Below are positions 23,401 through 38,400 of a stretch of 64,000 bases of DNA, one piece after another; position 1 is the stretch's first letter; every line of letters starts with the position of its first letter. Below the pieces are notes generated by a model, which was not told the DNA's origin, did no database searches, and was given only the letters and a program-made list of their open reading frames with translations. This DNA is from Paratrimastix pyriformis (lineage: Eukaryota > Preaxostyla > Paratrimastigidae). The DNA lies in assembly GCA_027972325.1 (NCBI GenBank), contig JAPMOS010000057.1, forward strand, positions 1-64,000. Direction: 5' to 3'. Position numbers and translations under genes: made by a program.

Positions 23401-26400
23401 AAGAATGAAAACTGGTGGCCTTTGAACCGTTGGAAAACGCGAGGGAGAGGTCGTGTGTTTGGGCGGGACCCGGGAGGAGAGATGATGCCGGACCTGAACG
23501 TCTGAAGGTAACCTTTGATGGGCTTCAGGATGTCTGCCAAGCCGGTGCCCTTCAGGAAGGCCTGGTGCCAGAGGAGAAGAGCGCAACGATTCAGGGTCAG
23601 GTGAGATCGACAAATGACAACAATTTGGGCAGGCGCATGAGGGAGGGAGGACAGCAGGGCCGGACCGCCACCATGTCGGGGAGCTGCTTGCGGGCCACGT
23701 CGGAGGCACCGATGACCCCGTTGACGACTCCCACGACCTGCTTGACCTGCTCGATGTGCCCGTATTCCTTCACCTTGTCGAAGACCGTCTTGATCTGCAG
23801 GGGGGCAGAGGCCAAAATGAGCGATCGGGAATGGGCAGCCCCACCAGCGGAGGCCCACCCACGCGCAGGGGCGAGCCTACTGAGCGGGTGGTCGGACCTG
23901 GTCGACGACGATGTGAATGGTGCGGCATTTGTCGACGATGAAGTCGTGCAGGGGTTTAATCCCGTCCAGGGCGCTCAGCGGGTCCGCCAGCACGTCCAGG
24001 ATGGTGTTCAAGGGCCCCAGGCTCTTCAGGCCCGTGACGAAGGCTGGAAGGTTGAAGAGGGGAAGAGTCATGGAACGGGCGCGCGTCAAAGCAAACCTTC
24101 AAGCGCAGGCCGCACGACCTGGGTGAAGTTGCGCCGGTACCCCTCGACGCTCTGCAGGCCGTCCGTGAGGGGCGTCAGAATGCGGCCCTCGACCTGGGTG
24201 TCGAAGTGTGCCATCATGTCCGTGAGGAGGCTCATGTTGGTCCGCAGGGAGCCAGCGGCCTCGTCCAGGGGGCCCATCAGATCGAGCAGATTGAAGGTCG
24301 CCTCGCGGAGGCGATTCGAGAAGGCCGTCCCGACAGAGGGCGACCGCGATCCCGTCCCTGCGGCGGCCCCCCCGCCGCCGCCGGTCTCGTCAATCACGCC
24401 TGCTGCGAGCAGGGTCTTCAGGGTGCCGCACTGGTGCTGCAGCTCCAGCGAGACGGCCGGCAGGCTCGAGAGGTACCCCGAAACCTACCCGATCGGGGAG
24501 CCACCGAAAAATGAAGGGTGTGTGTGTGTGTGTGTGTGTGTGATGAGCAGCCACTCGCGCCAGACTTCCCCATCAAACAACCCGTTCCGAGGGGCGACAG
24601 TGGCGGACAATGGGCGCGGAGAGTTTCTGGAAGGCGGTCAGGTCGGTCCGGAAGGCGGCAACGAGGGCCCGCAGGCGGGCGATGTCCGACCGGCCGAAGG
24701 CGACCCGCAGGTGGTAGATGCGGTTGGTGCCGTCCTCGAGGTACTCGTTGGCCCCGGCCATGCCCAGGATGGACTTCAGGAAGCCCAGCATCTCCTTGAA
24801 GGGCGACATGGCCGATCTGGGAAGAGCGATGTACGGCAGGCATGGAAGAGGGGGGCGCCATGAGCGATCGCCTCAAAAGCGAGGATGTGATGGAAGGGCA
24901 AGGGGAAGCAAGCCAGACGAGAGGACGTCCTTGATGGCGTTCGAGGCGGCCTGAACGGGCGGCACGATGGCGTCGGTGACCATCGAGACGAGCTTCTCCA
25001 GGCCCGAGTTGACGAACTCGATGGCCTTGCTCCTCATCTCCAGCTGTGGGCATCGATGGAATCGGACAGGACAAGTGAGTTGGCATGCGCACGGAGTCGA
25101 GAGGGGAGAAGGTGATGTGCGGGGCGTACAGACGATCCCGGAGCGAAGGTCCTCGAGGTGCAGGTCCTCGGCAAGGAATGTGACAATCATGCCCTGGAAG
25201 TCCTTCAGGGGTTGGGTCACCAGCCCGCCCAGCGAGTTGCGGATCAAGTCCTGGATGGTCCGGTTGAACGGCACCAGCAGCAGGCTAAAAAGCGACAAAG
25301 GAACAGGGGGAACGAACCGAGACGGGGTGAGGAATCTGCGAGCAGGCGGGTGCCCTTCGAATCTGACCTGAAGTCGATGAAGTCGCTCGACTTGGCGTTC
25401 ATGTTGCCCATCTTCTTGCGCCACTCGACCACCGTGTCCACAATGTCCTTCACCTTCCCGTAGAAGCTGGTCATGCTGTCCTTCGCAGGGAAGTCGCTCG
25501 GCACGGTGTTGAGCAAGCGGCCAACCGTGTCTGGAGGAACACAAAGCAATGTGCAGAGAGAACGCGGATCAGAGATTGTTCTCCAATTTTCACTTGTCTC
25601 ATCGTCGCGATCATTTACTCAGCACTCATCGATGGGGTTCTCCACGAGGAGACTATGTCACGGTTGGGGCGTGGGTATGCCGGGCTCGCTTTTCAGGTGA
25701 GGCCCGATCAAATATGAGGGGAAAAGGGTCCAACGATCGGCATCCACGGGCGGACCGGTGACATTGACCACCTCGGGCAGCAGGGCGTCCATGGCCCCGA
25801 CGACCTGCTTGATGACCCCCACGATGGACGAGTTCTGGATGGGGCCCAGGGCCACCCGGGACAGGTTCCGGGTGAGCTGCTCCGCGTAGCCCATCAGCAG
25901 GGTCGTCTGGTTGGCGATCAGGCCGTCGACCAGGCCCACCAGGTCCAGCTTGGTGTTCTGCAGCGGGCGGGAGGTGCAGACGGGGGTGTGAGGAGGCGCG
26001 CCAGGGCAAGGCGGGCAGGGGCAGACCAGGTAGCTTCTGAGGTCGGTCGAGTGGAAGAGGATGTCGTCCAGGGCACGGTAGGCGGCCATGGCCACGGCCG
26101 TGACCTTCTCGGTGGCTGTCCGGTTGGCCTGATTCTGCCAGAACCAAAGCCAAGGGCCGGATGGGTGATGCGGGGGGGCTGCAAAAACGAAGTGGGGGCA
26201 CAGACGAGGTCGGTCAGGTTGCCCACGTTCTCGACGAAGGCCTGGCGGTACTTGGAGATCATCCCGGCCATGGTCTGTGTGCGGAGCATCAGGAAGTGAG
26301 TCAGATTTGATGTGGAGGGGGCAGCAGAAGACCGTGTGGTTGCCCTCGGTGAAGTACATCTCCATCATGGACAGAACCTCGGGGCTGGTGGCCATGGTCT

Positions 26401-29400
26401 TGGCCCAGCTGGCGAAGAGCTTCATGACTGCGGCCGGGGTGACGCCCTTGTCGACCATGGCCATGAAGTCACCCGAGATGTCCACGTACTTGCTGACGTT
26501 GCCCAGGAAGGACTGGCCGATCTGGAGCATCTCGCTGCTGGCCGTCATGGTGTTCAGCACCTGCACACACACCAAGGGGCAATTTTGTGGTTGTGATTGC
26601 GCAAAGAGGGCACCCCCAAGCAAGCACAGGCGGGGCGGCGGGGCGGGGAGGCGAGGCGTTGGTGGCGGAGGATGGGGACGGCGGAGGATGGGGACGGCGG
26701 AGGATGGGGCGGCGAGGAGGGACCTTCTGGACGTAGGGCATGAAGTCGGCCACGGGGAAGTTGGTCATCAGCGAGTTGGTCACCTTCTTCATGGTCTCCG
26801 GGTCGGTCAGCGAGCGGAGCAGGTTCTGCACCTGGGCCCCGATCGAGGTCAGCCCGCCGGCCGTCTTGTCGTATGCCGCCGACTGGCTGTCGATCTCGTC
26901 GGCCCGGGTCAGGTTCTTCCACAGCTCCACAAAGTACAGCCCCATGTCTGCACACAGGCACCAGGAGCGGCCGCAGCGGGATGAGGCGGGAAGGGGACGC
27001 GGCAGCGACATACACACGCACCATCAGCACACGACGAGCGGGGGCTGGGCGGGCTGGGGGGCGGGAGGGGCGGGGGAGGAGGCGCGGCGGACCGAGGTAC
27101 TTGGTCAGGTTGCCCGAGACCTTGTCGGCGGCCATGCGGACGATGTCGCTCTGCAGCAGCGACTGCACCAGGTCCGCGAAGCCGCCACTCGAGACGGTGT
27201 CCATCAGGCCGGTGAACTTGGACAGGGCATCCGAGGCCAGCTTCTGCCAGTACTTGACGTCGACCTAACGAGGAGGAACGCAAAGCATGATGATGATGAC
27301 TGGCAGGCCGAGACGGGCCGGGGAGGCGGACCATCTCGCGGGCGTGTGTGGCGAAGTAGGCGGCCAGCTCGAGGCCCCGGGTGAGCATGCGCTGGGTCTC
27401 GGGCGAGGTGCCGGCCGCGTCGGCGAGGGCGACCGCGTCCCCGATGAGGCCCTGCAGGCGGGCCGGGGTGGCGAAGGCGGCGATGTCGGTGAAGAGGAGC
27501 CGCAGGTCGTCGAAGCGCCGCTCCCACCGGTCGATGCCCAGCGCCTGGCGCAGGGTGCCCATCATCTGGTCGGCCATGGCCCGCAGGTCGAAGCCCGCCG
27601 TGCCGCCGCCCGCCAGGGCCGTCTGGACGCCGCTCGTCAGCATGTTCGTCGCGACGGTCTGGGGACGGAACCCAAAGGGGCGATGAGTTGAAAGGAACGC
27701 TCGAAGTCCATTCCACTGTTGGCGAATCGTCTCGCCAAGACTTCATAGGAGACGGCTCGCCGAAAGGACAAAAATAGGAACCTGATTGGCGAATGCAAGG
27801 GATGCTGGCAGCTGGTTGGGGGGGCATGGCGAAAAAGGCGGAGCGGCGCGGACCTGGATGGGGCCGAGGATCTTGGTCAGGTTGCGGATGGGCGCCAGGA
27901 CCGTGTCCACGCTAACCAGCCGGCCCACCGCCTCCGTGACCGGGTTGGGGCCGACAGTCGTGCCCCCGGGGAAGACCGACACCATGTGGGCCTGCGCCAC
28001 CAAGCCGACAGACAATAATCGTGAGGTGAGGCGCCCAACCAATCGTGAGATGATGCGGCCTGTGCAAGGAATGACCCAACAGGGCATTTGGCATTGTGGC
28101 GGGGGTCAGACCTTGAAGGCCTCCCAGACGGAGCGCGCCTGGGCGAGCAGCTCGTCCAGGCTGAGCACCTCGCGCAGCATAGGCCACACGGATGCGGCCA
28201 GGTCGACGGTGGCCCCCGAGAGCCGGTCGACGGCCAGCTCGACCAGGTTGTCGGCCCCGATGAGGGCCCGCAGCAGGCCCGCCTGGGCGGCCGTGCCGTG
28301 GCCCAGGAAGCCACCAAACTGGCCGCCGAAGATGCCCACGATGAGCTCGGTGGCCGCGGTGACGTTGGCCTGCAGGCTGGCCACCAGGCCGCGGTACTCG
28401 TCGTAGCGGACGGCCGCCTCCACGGTGCGGGTGAGCAGGTCGCCCAGGGAGACCCACTGCGTCATATTGGCCTGGACGCCGACCAGGCCGGGGCCAAGCA
28501 GCCAGTCGGCCCGGGCCAGGATGCGCACCACCTGCCGGAAGGGCGCCGCCTGGGCGCTGGCCAGGGTCGTGTATGCGCTCAGGTTGGTGGCCACCTCGCG
28601 GCCCAGGGTCGCGCCCTCGGACGCGTGCAGGGCGGCGGCGATCAGGGCCGTGCAGTTGGCCAGCAGCACGCCGTCCACGGCGGCCGTGTCGGCCCCGAGA
28701 GCCTGTGCGGCCTGCCGGCCGATGCGGGCCAAGTCGGTGGCCAACGGAGCCACGTAGCGGGACCGGAGGCCGCCGTATGCGGCGCTGACGAGCACCTCGA
28801 GGGCCGCCGCCGCCCGATCGGGGTCCATGACAGTCTCGCCCGCCTCGGCAAGCACATCCGGGGCCGCGTGCAGCCCCAGCGCCTGGTCGCGGGCCTTGGC
28901 GAGGCGATCGCGGACCAGACGGACGTCATCCCGCAGGCCGCCGAAGAAGAGGCGCACCTGGTCGGCCGAGAGGGCGTGGCCCATGAGCGATTCGAAGCCG
29001 TCCAGCGCGGGGGCCAGCACAGCCCGGGCCAGGTCGGGCTGGGCCGCGAGGCTGCCGTTGGCGGAGAGGGCCATCAGGCCAGCCGCCAAATCGGCGCGGG
29101 CCTGGACCAACGCGGCCTGGCGCCCGGCGGCGTCCTCGCAGTCGGCGAGGGCCTCCGCTTCGAGGGCCGCCAGGACCGCGAGGGCCCGCTCGGCGACGGT
29201 CAGCTGGAGGGCGCGCAGGGATGCCGCGGCCACGCGGCTGTCCAGGGCCTCCAGCCGGGCGGGCAGCACCTGTGCCATGGCAAGCGGGTCGTCGAAGAGG
29301 CCCGCCACGAAGAGCGGCAGCGGGGCCTGGGCGCTGCCGGTGGCGCCCAGCACGGTCTGGGCCGTGTCCCGCAGCAGCCCCACCACAGCCGTGTCGCCGC

Positions 29401-32400
29401 CCAGGGCCGCGAGGGCATCGGGGCCCAGCATGGCGCTCACGTTGGCCCGCAGGATGGCATCAGCCGGAGCGAACATGTCCGGGGCTGCCGCGCGCGCGTG
29501 GGCGTACTGGGGCCCCATCCATTCCTTGGCGTGCACCTTGAGCAACTCGTAGTGGGCCGCCTGGGCGGCCACGGTGCCGGCCTGGGCCTGGGCGGCAAAG
29601 GCGGCCAGATGGCCTTCCATGCAGGGCAGGATGGCCTGCCAGGCGTCCAGGGACAGGGCCGTCCCGGCCACGGGCAGGGCCGCCCGGTAGCAGGCCGTCA
29701 GGTTGGCCAGCAGGGCCTGCGTCCGGGCGGGCGTGAAGAGGGGCGCCACCACGGCACGCATGGAGGCTGCCAGGGCGGCGTCGCCCGTCCGGTTCTGGAT
29801 CCAGAGGTCCATCTCGGCCAGGGCGGCCTGCGAGGCCGCGGTCATGTTGGCCGCGGCCAGGGCGGCCATGGGGGCCAGCCGGGGCTCGAGCAGCGTGGCC
29901 AGGGTGCCCGTCGCGTAGGCCAGGGCCCGGGCCTTCAGGCTCTCCCCGAGGGCGGGCAGCTGGGCCTGTTGAGGAAAGATAAACGGTGACGGCCAGTCGG
30001 AAAATGGAGGGCCGGGGGTACGGACCGTGATGGCGGCGGCCAGCTGGTCGGGGGTGTCGAGGGTGTCCACCAGGGCCCCCACGAACCCGTCCAGCTGGGA
30101 CAGGTCCAGGGCGGCGCTCATGGCCGACCCCACCACCGGCCCCATGAACGGCCCCAGGGTCGGCGAGGTGCTGGCGTTCTTGGCGAGGGCCAGGATCTGC
30201 TTCTGGATGGCGGGGCGCTGGGTGTGTGTGTGTGGGGTGGGGGATCGAAGCCGACGGGGGGTGAGATGGGGGACGGCTCAATCCGAGGGAAGCAGCCGGC
30301 GACAAGACGGGGAACCGGCCAGTCGCCCAGAACGAGGGACGGCCTCCAGAGGTGGGCCCTGGGAGACAGAGACCGGACGAAACGAGGCGGCGCGCCACCG
30401 ACCTTGGCCGTCCAGAGGTCGTGCAGGGCCGCCTGGGCGATGGGCATCATGGTCGCCTTGGCCTCGGCCGCCATGTCATTCAGTTCGGACATGAGCTCCC
30501 GCAGGGCCGTCGTGGCAATGCCCTGGCGCGTGGGTGCCCACCAAGGGTGCGGGGTGGAGCACAAAGATCAGAAGGGCGGCACGGGGAGCCGCCAAGGATG
30601 GGCAAACAAGGGGGTGTGGGGTGGGCACAATTGGTCGAGGATGGCGCCGGGGGACTGGGAGAGGAGATGCCGACCTTCATCCGGGCGAACATGACATCGA
30701 CCGGGTCGGTGCCCAGGCCCATGGCGGGCATCTCGAACGAGTCGATCAGCGCGCTGGCCATGTCCTGCAGCCGCTGGTCGTTGGTCAGGTAGGGCCGCAC
30801 CACATCTGCACATGGAAGTCGCATGAGCATCCAGTTATCATCATCCAATCATCATCCAATCATCATCCAATCATCATCCAATCATCATCAGACCGGTGAA
30901 CTTGGCGACCGTCTTGGCGCTCACGGAGATGTTGAGCAGCTTGGCCGACATGGTCTCGACCGCGGCCCGGCCGCGTGCCGTGATGTTGGGCACCACGCTG
31001 GCCACGAAGGGCTTCAGCAGGTCGGACTTGGCCCAGGCGGTCAGATTGGTGCGAATCATGTGCTCAAGCCGCTTGCCGGCCGTCGGGCCGAAGGCCTTGG
31101 TCTGGTTCCAGAGCACGGCGGGCAGCCCGTCGAAGTTCCACGCGAGGACGGCCTTCGAGATGGGCTCGATGAAGGCCAGAACCTCCTCCTGGTGGGTTTG
31201 GCGAGGGGAAGGATGGTCGAATAAAGGTGGGAACAGATGAGGTGGTTGAGAAAAAAGGAGAGGAGGAGAGGAGGAGGAGGAAGGAGAGGAGGAAGAGGAA
31301 GAGGAGGAGGCCGAGGGTGCGGACCGTGGTGATCATCTCGCCCGCGGCGCGGATGAGTGCCCCCTTGACTGTCTCCATCACCCGGGTCATGTTCACCTCG
31401 AACACTGCGTTCTCCCCCGAGTGGCCCGGCATGTGGGTCTGCAAGGCCAGCTGCCCGAGCAAGTCGCCATTGGCGTTGTACGCGGCGGCGGTGGCATTCG
31501 CGGGGGCGGTCGAGTTGGTGGTGGAGTTGCCGAAGACCAGGCCCAGCAGATAATCCCGAGTCGCGTTGAGGTTGCGAACGATCCGGTTGCGCATCTGCAT
31601 CCATGTGCGCACGGAGGGGGTTGGTGGGTGGGTGGCGATGAGTCCCGGATGGCATGGAAACGCCAAAATGGTGTGTCGTGCGCCCCGGGGGAAACCAAAG
31701 GGAGGGCGTCGGGAAAAGGCGGCAGGGCGGGGCGGACCTGGTCGACCATCAGCCCGACGAGCTCCTTGCCGAGGGTGGTGGTCCGGTTCAGCAGGGGTGG
31801 CAGGATCTTCTCCGTGAGCATCGCCGTGGCCTGGTCCAGAATCGACCTGTGACAGAGGAAGAGGAGGGCGGTCAAGATGATGATGATGATACGATGATGA
31901 ATGATGATGATGATGATTGATGATGATGATGATGATGATGATAATGATGAATGGATGATGAATGGATGATGATGATTTCAAGCCGTGGTGCTGGTGCCTG
32001 GGGAGGTGAAGCGGGTGGGTGTGGAGGCGAGACGGACGAGTCGAATGTGGCCGTCTCGAGGAAGCTGACCAGGGTGCTGACCATGTCGTCTGCGTCATAC
32101 AGGGTCACGTTCAGGGCGGCGACAATCAGGGCCGCTCCCTGGACGGACGGACCAACGAGGGTGACATCACCCAGAGAATGAATAGCGTGTTCAACCGCAA
32201 CGACAACAGGAAGAGATTTAGGCTCAGATGACACGAGTAATCCAATCAGCAGCGACAACAGCCAACGCCACCAACCACCACCACCACCACCAGCACACAG
32301 AGGGAGCAGCCAAGGGAGGGAGGGAGGGACCTCGGGGCTGCCCGTCATGTTGGTCAGCTTCTTCTCGAGGTCGGCCAGGCCCGTCCGGACGAAGCCCGTC

Positions 32401-35400
32401 GAATTGCTGACGGCCGCGGCAATGTCCACGACCAGCTCCGTCTTCAGCCTGCCCAGCGAAAGAGAAAAGAGACTCAGTTTGGACAGGAACCACGAAGGAC
32501 CGGCACGCAACAACCTCAACCTCAGGGGGGGGCGCCGACCTGCTGGTGATGTTGACCTTGACGTAGCCGATGAGGTCGTCCTTGGTCTGGTCGGCGAGGG
32601 TCTGGAGGGAGCCCATCAGGATGTCGACGAAGCTGCCCGGGTTGAGCAGCCCATCGACCAGCTGCGAGAAGAAGCCCGTCAGGCGGCTGGGCGGGGGAGC
32701 AGAGGGACGATGCGGCAGGCACCAGAGAGGAGTGAGGACGATGATGTGGGGACGAAGTGACACTGTCGAGCGCCAGGGGGAGACAGGCTGTCGGTTACTC
32801 AACTGGCGCATCGCGGGGGGGTGGGGGAGTCGTGGAGGCGATTCGGGGATGGGGGATTCCGGACGAGAAACATCTCGCAAATCCAATCCACGTTCTCCGG
32901 CAACACCAAAACCGACAACCGCGCGCAGTAAGGCCCATCCCAAAAGGCAACACGGCTTCAAACGTTCACACAAGAGCGTGTGGAGGCGAGGCTCCGGGGG
33001 GGACGGACGATGGGTCGACGGCCGTGCGGAGGGCCCCGTCGAGGATGTCCGCTGCGAGGGCGCTGTGGGTGGCGTTGAGCGCGAGGCCCCGGGCCTTGAC
33101 GAAGAGCGCATCCATGCGCGGCTCGACCCCACTGCATGGCCCACACCGAAAGGGACCCGCACCCAATGATGAGCTTCCGTGTGCAGTTCGACCCGCGAGT
33201 GGGGGGGCGCTGCCGGTCAGCAGGCGGAGCGAGAAATGATGATGATGATGATGGCGGTGGCGGTGGTGAAGATGATGACGATGACGATGATGCTGATGAT
33301 GATTGGATGGTGATGATGAGGGAGCGGTATGCCGCCCCAGAGGACGCTGAGAAGGGTGTAGCGGGTGGGTCAATATATGAGCATCCGAGGGGGCCGGGAG
33401 GGCGATGGCCGGTCGGCGGACGTGAGCAGCTTGTTGGCCAGCAGGGTGACCAGGGAGCGGCCCATGTCGAGCTGCTTGCCCACCTCGAGGCCCCCCGAGA
33501 GGCTGCTCACGAGCTCGTGCACAATGGACGTGCTCGTGGTGGTGGTGGTCGTGGCCACGTTGGCGGCGGGCCCGTTGTTGGCGGCGGCGGGCCCGGAGGG
33601 ACCGGACGGGGCGCTGGGGCCCGCAGCGAACAGGGTCGGCACGGCCAGCAGGAATTCCTATCACCCGTACGAGCCGATCCGAGCCGGTCAGAGGCAGGAT
33701 CGGGAGGGAGCATGAGGGACATGACGGGGATCAGTCAACATGGTCATCCGGCCGTCATCTTCCATCCCATGGGGGGCACAGCGCGAAGAATCGGCCCGAC
33801 ACGGAAGCCCCGATGCGAACGAAGGGCGGGGGTCGAATCGACGCGGCGGCGCAGACCTGAATCTGGTCACCGAAGGCGGCGAGGGAGGGCCCCGTCTGGG
33901 CGGCCCCCGCCATGGCCTCGTCGCCTTCCTCGTTGGCCGATGCGGGCGGGGGGGCCTGGGCCTGGGCCACCAGGGAGGCCGTGGTGCTGCTGTCGACCAG
34001 CTGGTAGGTGTCGGCCACCTGGGCCATGGCCACGGCGGCCTCGGGGCCGAGGGGCGAGGCCGACATGGGGATCATGCTCTGACGAAAACGAGGAAGAGGG
34101 AAGCATGAGCGATTCGGCGCCAGACAAACAGGCAACACAGACAGGCAAGACATCACAGACAGGCAGACAGCACAGACACAGAAAGACATGCAGCACAACC
34201 AGCACAGCCAGCACAGACGGCAGACAAACAGCCAGCAAGCCAGCACAGCCAACACAGAGAGGCAGCACAGAAGACAGCCAGCCAAGCGCAAAGCACGAGG
34301 CGCAGCGGACCTGTACGATCTGCAGGACGACCTCCCCCAGGTTCACGCCCTCGGCCGACCCGCTGGCGCCTGCGGCCGAACCGCTGCTGCTGCTGGCGCC
34401 GCCGGAGTCCTCGGCAGACCCGCTGCCGGCGTCGGCATCCGATCCGCTGGCGGCAGAGCCCTCGGTGGCCCCGCTGCCCGCGCCCTCAGTGGCCCCGCTC
34501 CCGGCAGCCTCATTGCGGGCGGCTGCGTTGGCGTTGGCCGCCTTGGCGGTGGTCGAGGTGGCGGTGATCTTGGAGATGAAGCCGAACTTCTGGGCGACCT
34601 GGGCCGAGACCGTGGCCACCAGGTCGCGCTGGAGCAGCTGGCCCAGCAGCCAGTCGAAGCTGCCCTCGATGTCCATCAGGGCGGCCGCGTGGTCCGGGTC
34701 GGGGTCCGCCAACCCCATCAGCTGCATGAAGGCCGTCGCCCCGACCCGCATCAGGGGCACCAGCTGGCCCTCGAGGCCCGTGGCGTTGGCCAGCAGGTCG
34801 CCGACCAGGCTGCCCAGGTTGGGCACCCGGACGCCCAGCCCGGCCACCGTGCGGCCGAGCTCCTCCTCGCGGAGGGCCGCCCCCATGGCCGCCCGGAGGC
34901 CCAGCAGGCTGCCGTCGGCGAGGAGCGCGTCGAGCCCCTGCAGGCCGGCCCAGAACCGGTCGAGGGCGGTGCTGGTGTTGGTCAGCCCGGCCGCCTCGCC
35001 CACCGCCGCCCGCACCAGCTCGTCGACCCCCGCGAAGCTGGCCATGTCCAGGGTGGCCCCGCCGCCGCCCCCCAGGGTGGCCGTGGGCGAGGCCGGCAGG
35101 CCCGCAGCCAGGTCGGCCCCGCCCTCGGCCGCGTTCTCGGCCCGGGTCCGGTTCCACAGGGCCACGTAGCCGGCCGCGGGGGCCTGCTGGCCGAGGGGAC
35201 CCACCGCGGCCAGGTCCGCGACCAGCGTCCCCAGGGCCCCGTAGCCGCCAATGTCCGCCTCGTGGAACAGTTGCACGTACACTGCGCGGCCCGGTGGTGG
35301 TGTGCCGAGGGAGGTGAGGTCGGGGAGGGGCGGGGCGGGTGAGGGCGAGAGGAAGGTGAGGCCGAGCAGAGGCGGCACTGCGAGGGCCAATCCAAGCGCC

Positions 35401-38400
35401 TGGGCTCGAGGGCACGTGTGGGCGGGGGATGGGGCGGGGGATGGGGGGTGGGGTTTTACCGACCGGAGAAGTTGCCCGCCGCGGCACGGGCGAGCCCCAG
35501 GGCGTCGGCCAGCACCTCGCGGAGGGCCGTCTCGAAGGCGGCCGGCACGTCGATGCCCAGGTCGGCCGCCTCCTGGCGGGCATCCTGCAGGGCCGCCGAC
35601 CCGCCCGCCCCGAGCAGCAGCGCCTCCAGGGGCCCCACGAAGGAGGCCCGCAGCTGGGCCGTGACGAGCCTCTCCAGGGCCGCCTGCACCGAGCCGTTCA
35701 CCAGGGCCACCAGCTCGCTGGCGGCCGTGATGAGCCCGTTGGCGCCGGCGGGCGTGACGCGGGCCACCAGGGCGGGCCCGTCGAGGGGCGCGTAGAGGGC
35801 GCTCACCTCGCCCAGCCGGCCCGCCAGGGCTCGCAGACACAGCGCCGCCCGGGTCGTGTCCACCTGGGCCCGCAGCAGCCCCTCCAGGGCCGCCACCGAC
35901 CCCTCGGGCAGCCCCCGCGCCTGCAGCCGCCCGCTCAGCCGGCCCAGTGCGTCCTAAGGATGGGGATGGGGATGGGGAAGAGGAAGAGGATGGGATCAGC
36001 ATGGGTCGGGATGGAGGTGAGGTAGTGCAAGGAGGGCGAGCAGGCGGTGGGCAGCCGGCGGTGGGCGGTGTGGGCCGGGGGTGTGCGGTGGCCGGACCTC
36101 GAGCCGGTCGACGAGGGTGTCCTCGTAGGCGGCGATGGCGGCCTCGGTCTGGGCCAGCAGCCGCAGCCGGACGGCCTCCCCGCCCAGGGCGATGGCCCGC
36201 ATGCGGGCCGTGGCGATGGCCGTGCCGGCCAGGGACTGGGCCAGGGCGGGCAGGCTCTCGAAGGTGGCGAAGTCGGCCACGAGCCGGCCGAAGAAGCCCT
36301 CGAGCAGGGTCGGGGCCACCACCCCCAGGCCCGCGGCCACAGAGCCGGCCGGGGTGGGCAGGGTGGCGGGCCAGAGGTCGGTCATGTTCTGCAGGGCCGT
36401 CTGCAGCTGGGCCGCCAGGGGCCCCGCGTTGAGCAGGGTCGCGTTGAGGATGTCCGCCAGGTCGGCCACCGTCGCGGCCGTCACGTTGGCCGCCAGCACC
36501 CGGCCGGCGGGGCCCGTGGCGTTGGCGGCGGGGTCCGAGGCGGCCAGCAGGTCGGCGATCTGGTCCTGGATGCGCCCCACGGCCCCCTCGAAGCGGGTCG
36601 GGGCGCTGGCGCTGAAGGGCGCCACGAAGGCCGCCAGCTGGCCGCGGGACCACTCGACGCGCTCCGCCAGGATGGTCGCGAAGGCGTCCTCGAGAGTGCT
36701 CGCTGCGGGGCAGAGAGAAAAGGCAGAGGTGATCATCAACATCCAATCCTCATCATCTTGATCATCATCATCCCATCATCATCATCATCCCATCATCATC
36801 ATCATCCCATCATCATCAACAAACCACCAACAGCACCATCACCATCCCTGTCGGGCGGACCTGCATCGAGTCCGGCCCAATCGACGGCCTCGTAGATGCA
36901 CCGCCCCGCAGCGACGACCGCGCTCTGCAGGGCGACGCGGCTCTGGGCCCAAGTGAAGGTGCCGTTGACCTGCACCACGGCCCCGAGCGGTGCCAGGCAG
37001 GTCCCGATCTTGGCCTCCAGGGTCGCCGCCATGGCGGGCGTGAAGAGCGACCGCACACTGGCCGCGACCTGGTTGCCCAGAGCCACACTGCGGCACGGAC
37101 CACGAAAAAAGACGGGACGAGAGAACGGATCGGTGGGGGGTGGCGTCGTTCAAGGGAGCATGGGCTGTTTCTCGAATGATCTCCGCAAATACATGCTGTT
37201 TCTCGAATGATCTCCGGGCATTCTCACCCGGGACGCGGCGCCACCAGCGAAGCACCCGCCCTCCCCCGAACGAAACGGCCATCCTCCCGGCGGAAGCTGG
37301 GGCTGGGGAGGCGAGCCGACCTGGCCGTGAGGGCGACCACGCGCGCCTTGGCCGCAACAGCGACCCGCTCAGCGGTCTGGTTCAGGGCCGCAAGCGAGGC
37401 GACGGTCGTGTTCTGGAGGGCGGCGCGCAGCTGGCCGGCCAGGCGGCCCTCGAGCGACGCGACGACCCCGGCAAGGGCCTGTCACCGAGGGGATGGGACA
37501 GGCGGTGCGGGGGACATATGAGCGACTGAGCGACTGAGACGACCCCGGCAAGAGCCTGCGAGGGGGGCCAATGGCAAACCACCGACCTTGGCCGTGACTC
37601 TGTCGAGGGCCCTGGGGACGTATGTCTCCGGGTTGAGCAGCGCCTGCCAGCCCACCCCGCCGGAGATCGAGGCCATGGCATCCCGGAGGCCGTCCGGGCT
37701 GAAGGCGGCCTGCAGTCCGGCGGCGAGGCCGGCCCGGATGTCGTCCGTCAGGTTGGCCGACGGGACGAAGGCCGAGGGCAGGCGAGGCTGGGCCCCGTTG
37801 AAGGCGGCCGGGATGGGGATCTCGGGCATGGCCAGCATGGCTGGGCCCGCCAGCCACGTGCCCAGGGCGATCCGCGACTGGTCGAGGGCCTCGGCAAGGA
37901 CCGGCTCCACCGGGCCGGACAGCGCCACGGGGTCGGTCAGGGCCCACTCCTGCACGAAGACCGCGCCCTGGGCCTGGGCACGCACCTCCTCGGCCTGGGC
38001 GGACCCCTCGATGACCGACTGATCGGCACCGCCCGCCTCGGACCCGCCCGCCTCGGAACCCTCGTTCGAGGCCGCGGGCCGGGTGCGCGTCAGCCGCCAC
38101 ACCTGTGCGAAGAGGGCGTGAAAACCAACGCGCGTGTGGCGGGGCGGACCTTGGCGAAGGCAGCCCGAACGGGGCCGAGGGCCGGGTCCAGGACGGGCCC
38201 GACCAAGGCGTCCAGGCGGCGAGTGGCCAGGGTCGAGACGTCCCCGAGCAGACCGGCAAAGGCGGCCTTCACCTCGGTCAGGGCCGCCTCCACGTCGAAG
38301 CTCATGTCGCCTTGCCCGACGCGAAAAAAAACCCAAGTCAAAGTCAGCTCGCCGCACCCGGACCACCTGGCTTCGGCGCACCCTCACGGCGAAGCCAACA

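Larger units (their letters stand above)
30026..34078 (-). other. Gene B exons 39-50: amphipathic helical stalk, part 3
   Basis: Exons 34078-33857, 33657-33422, 33131-33009, 32686-32540, 32448-32331, 32138-32038, 31846-31738, 31594-31325, 31188-30894, 30805-30675, 30522-30403 and 30202-30026. Short exons, each about one or two helices. Sequons are frequent (FGNSTTNSTAPANATA in exon 46, LLNRTTTLGKELVGLMVDQ in exon 45). Exon 40 has a Thr run (ATTTTTTSTSIV). Donors here include GTCCG, GTCTG, GTCGG and GTCCC, all fixed by the reading phase. No catalytic motif seen. Confidence 0.6.
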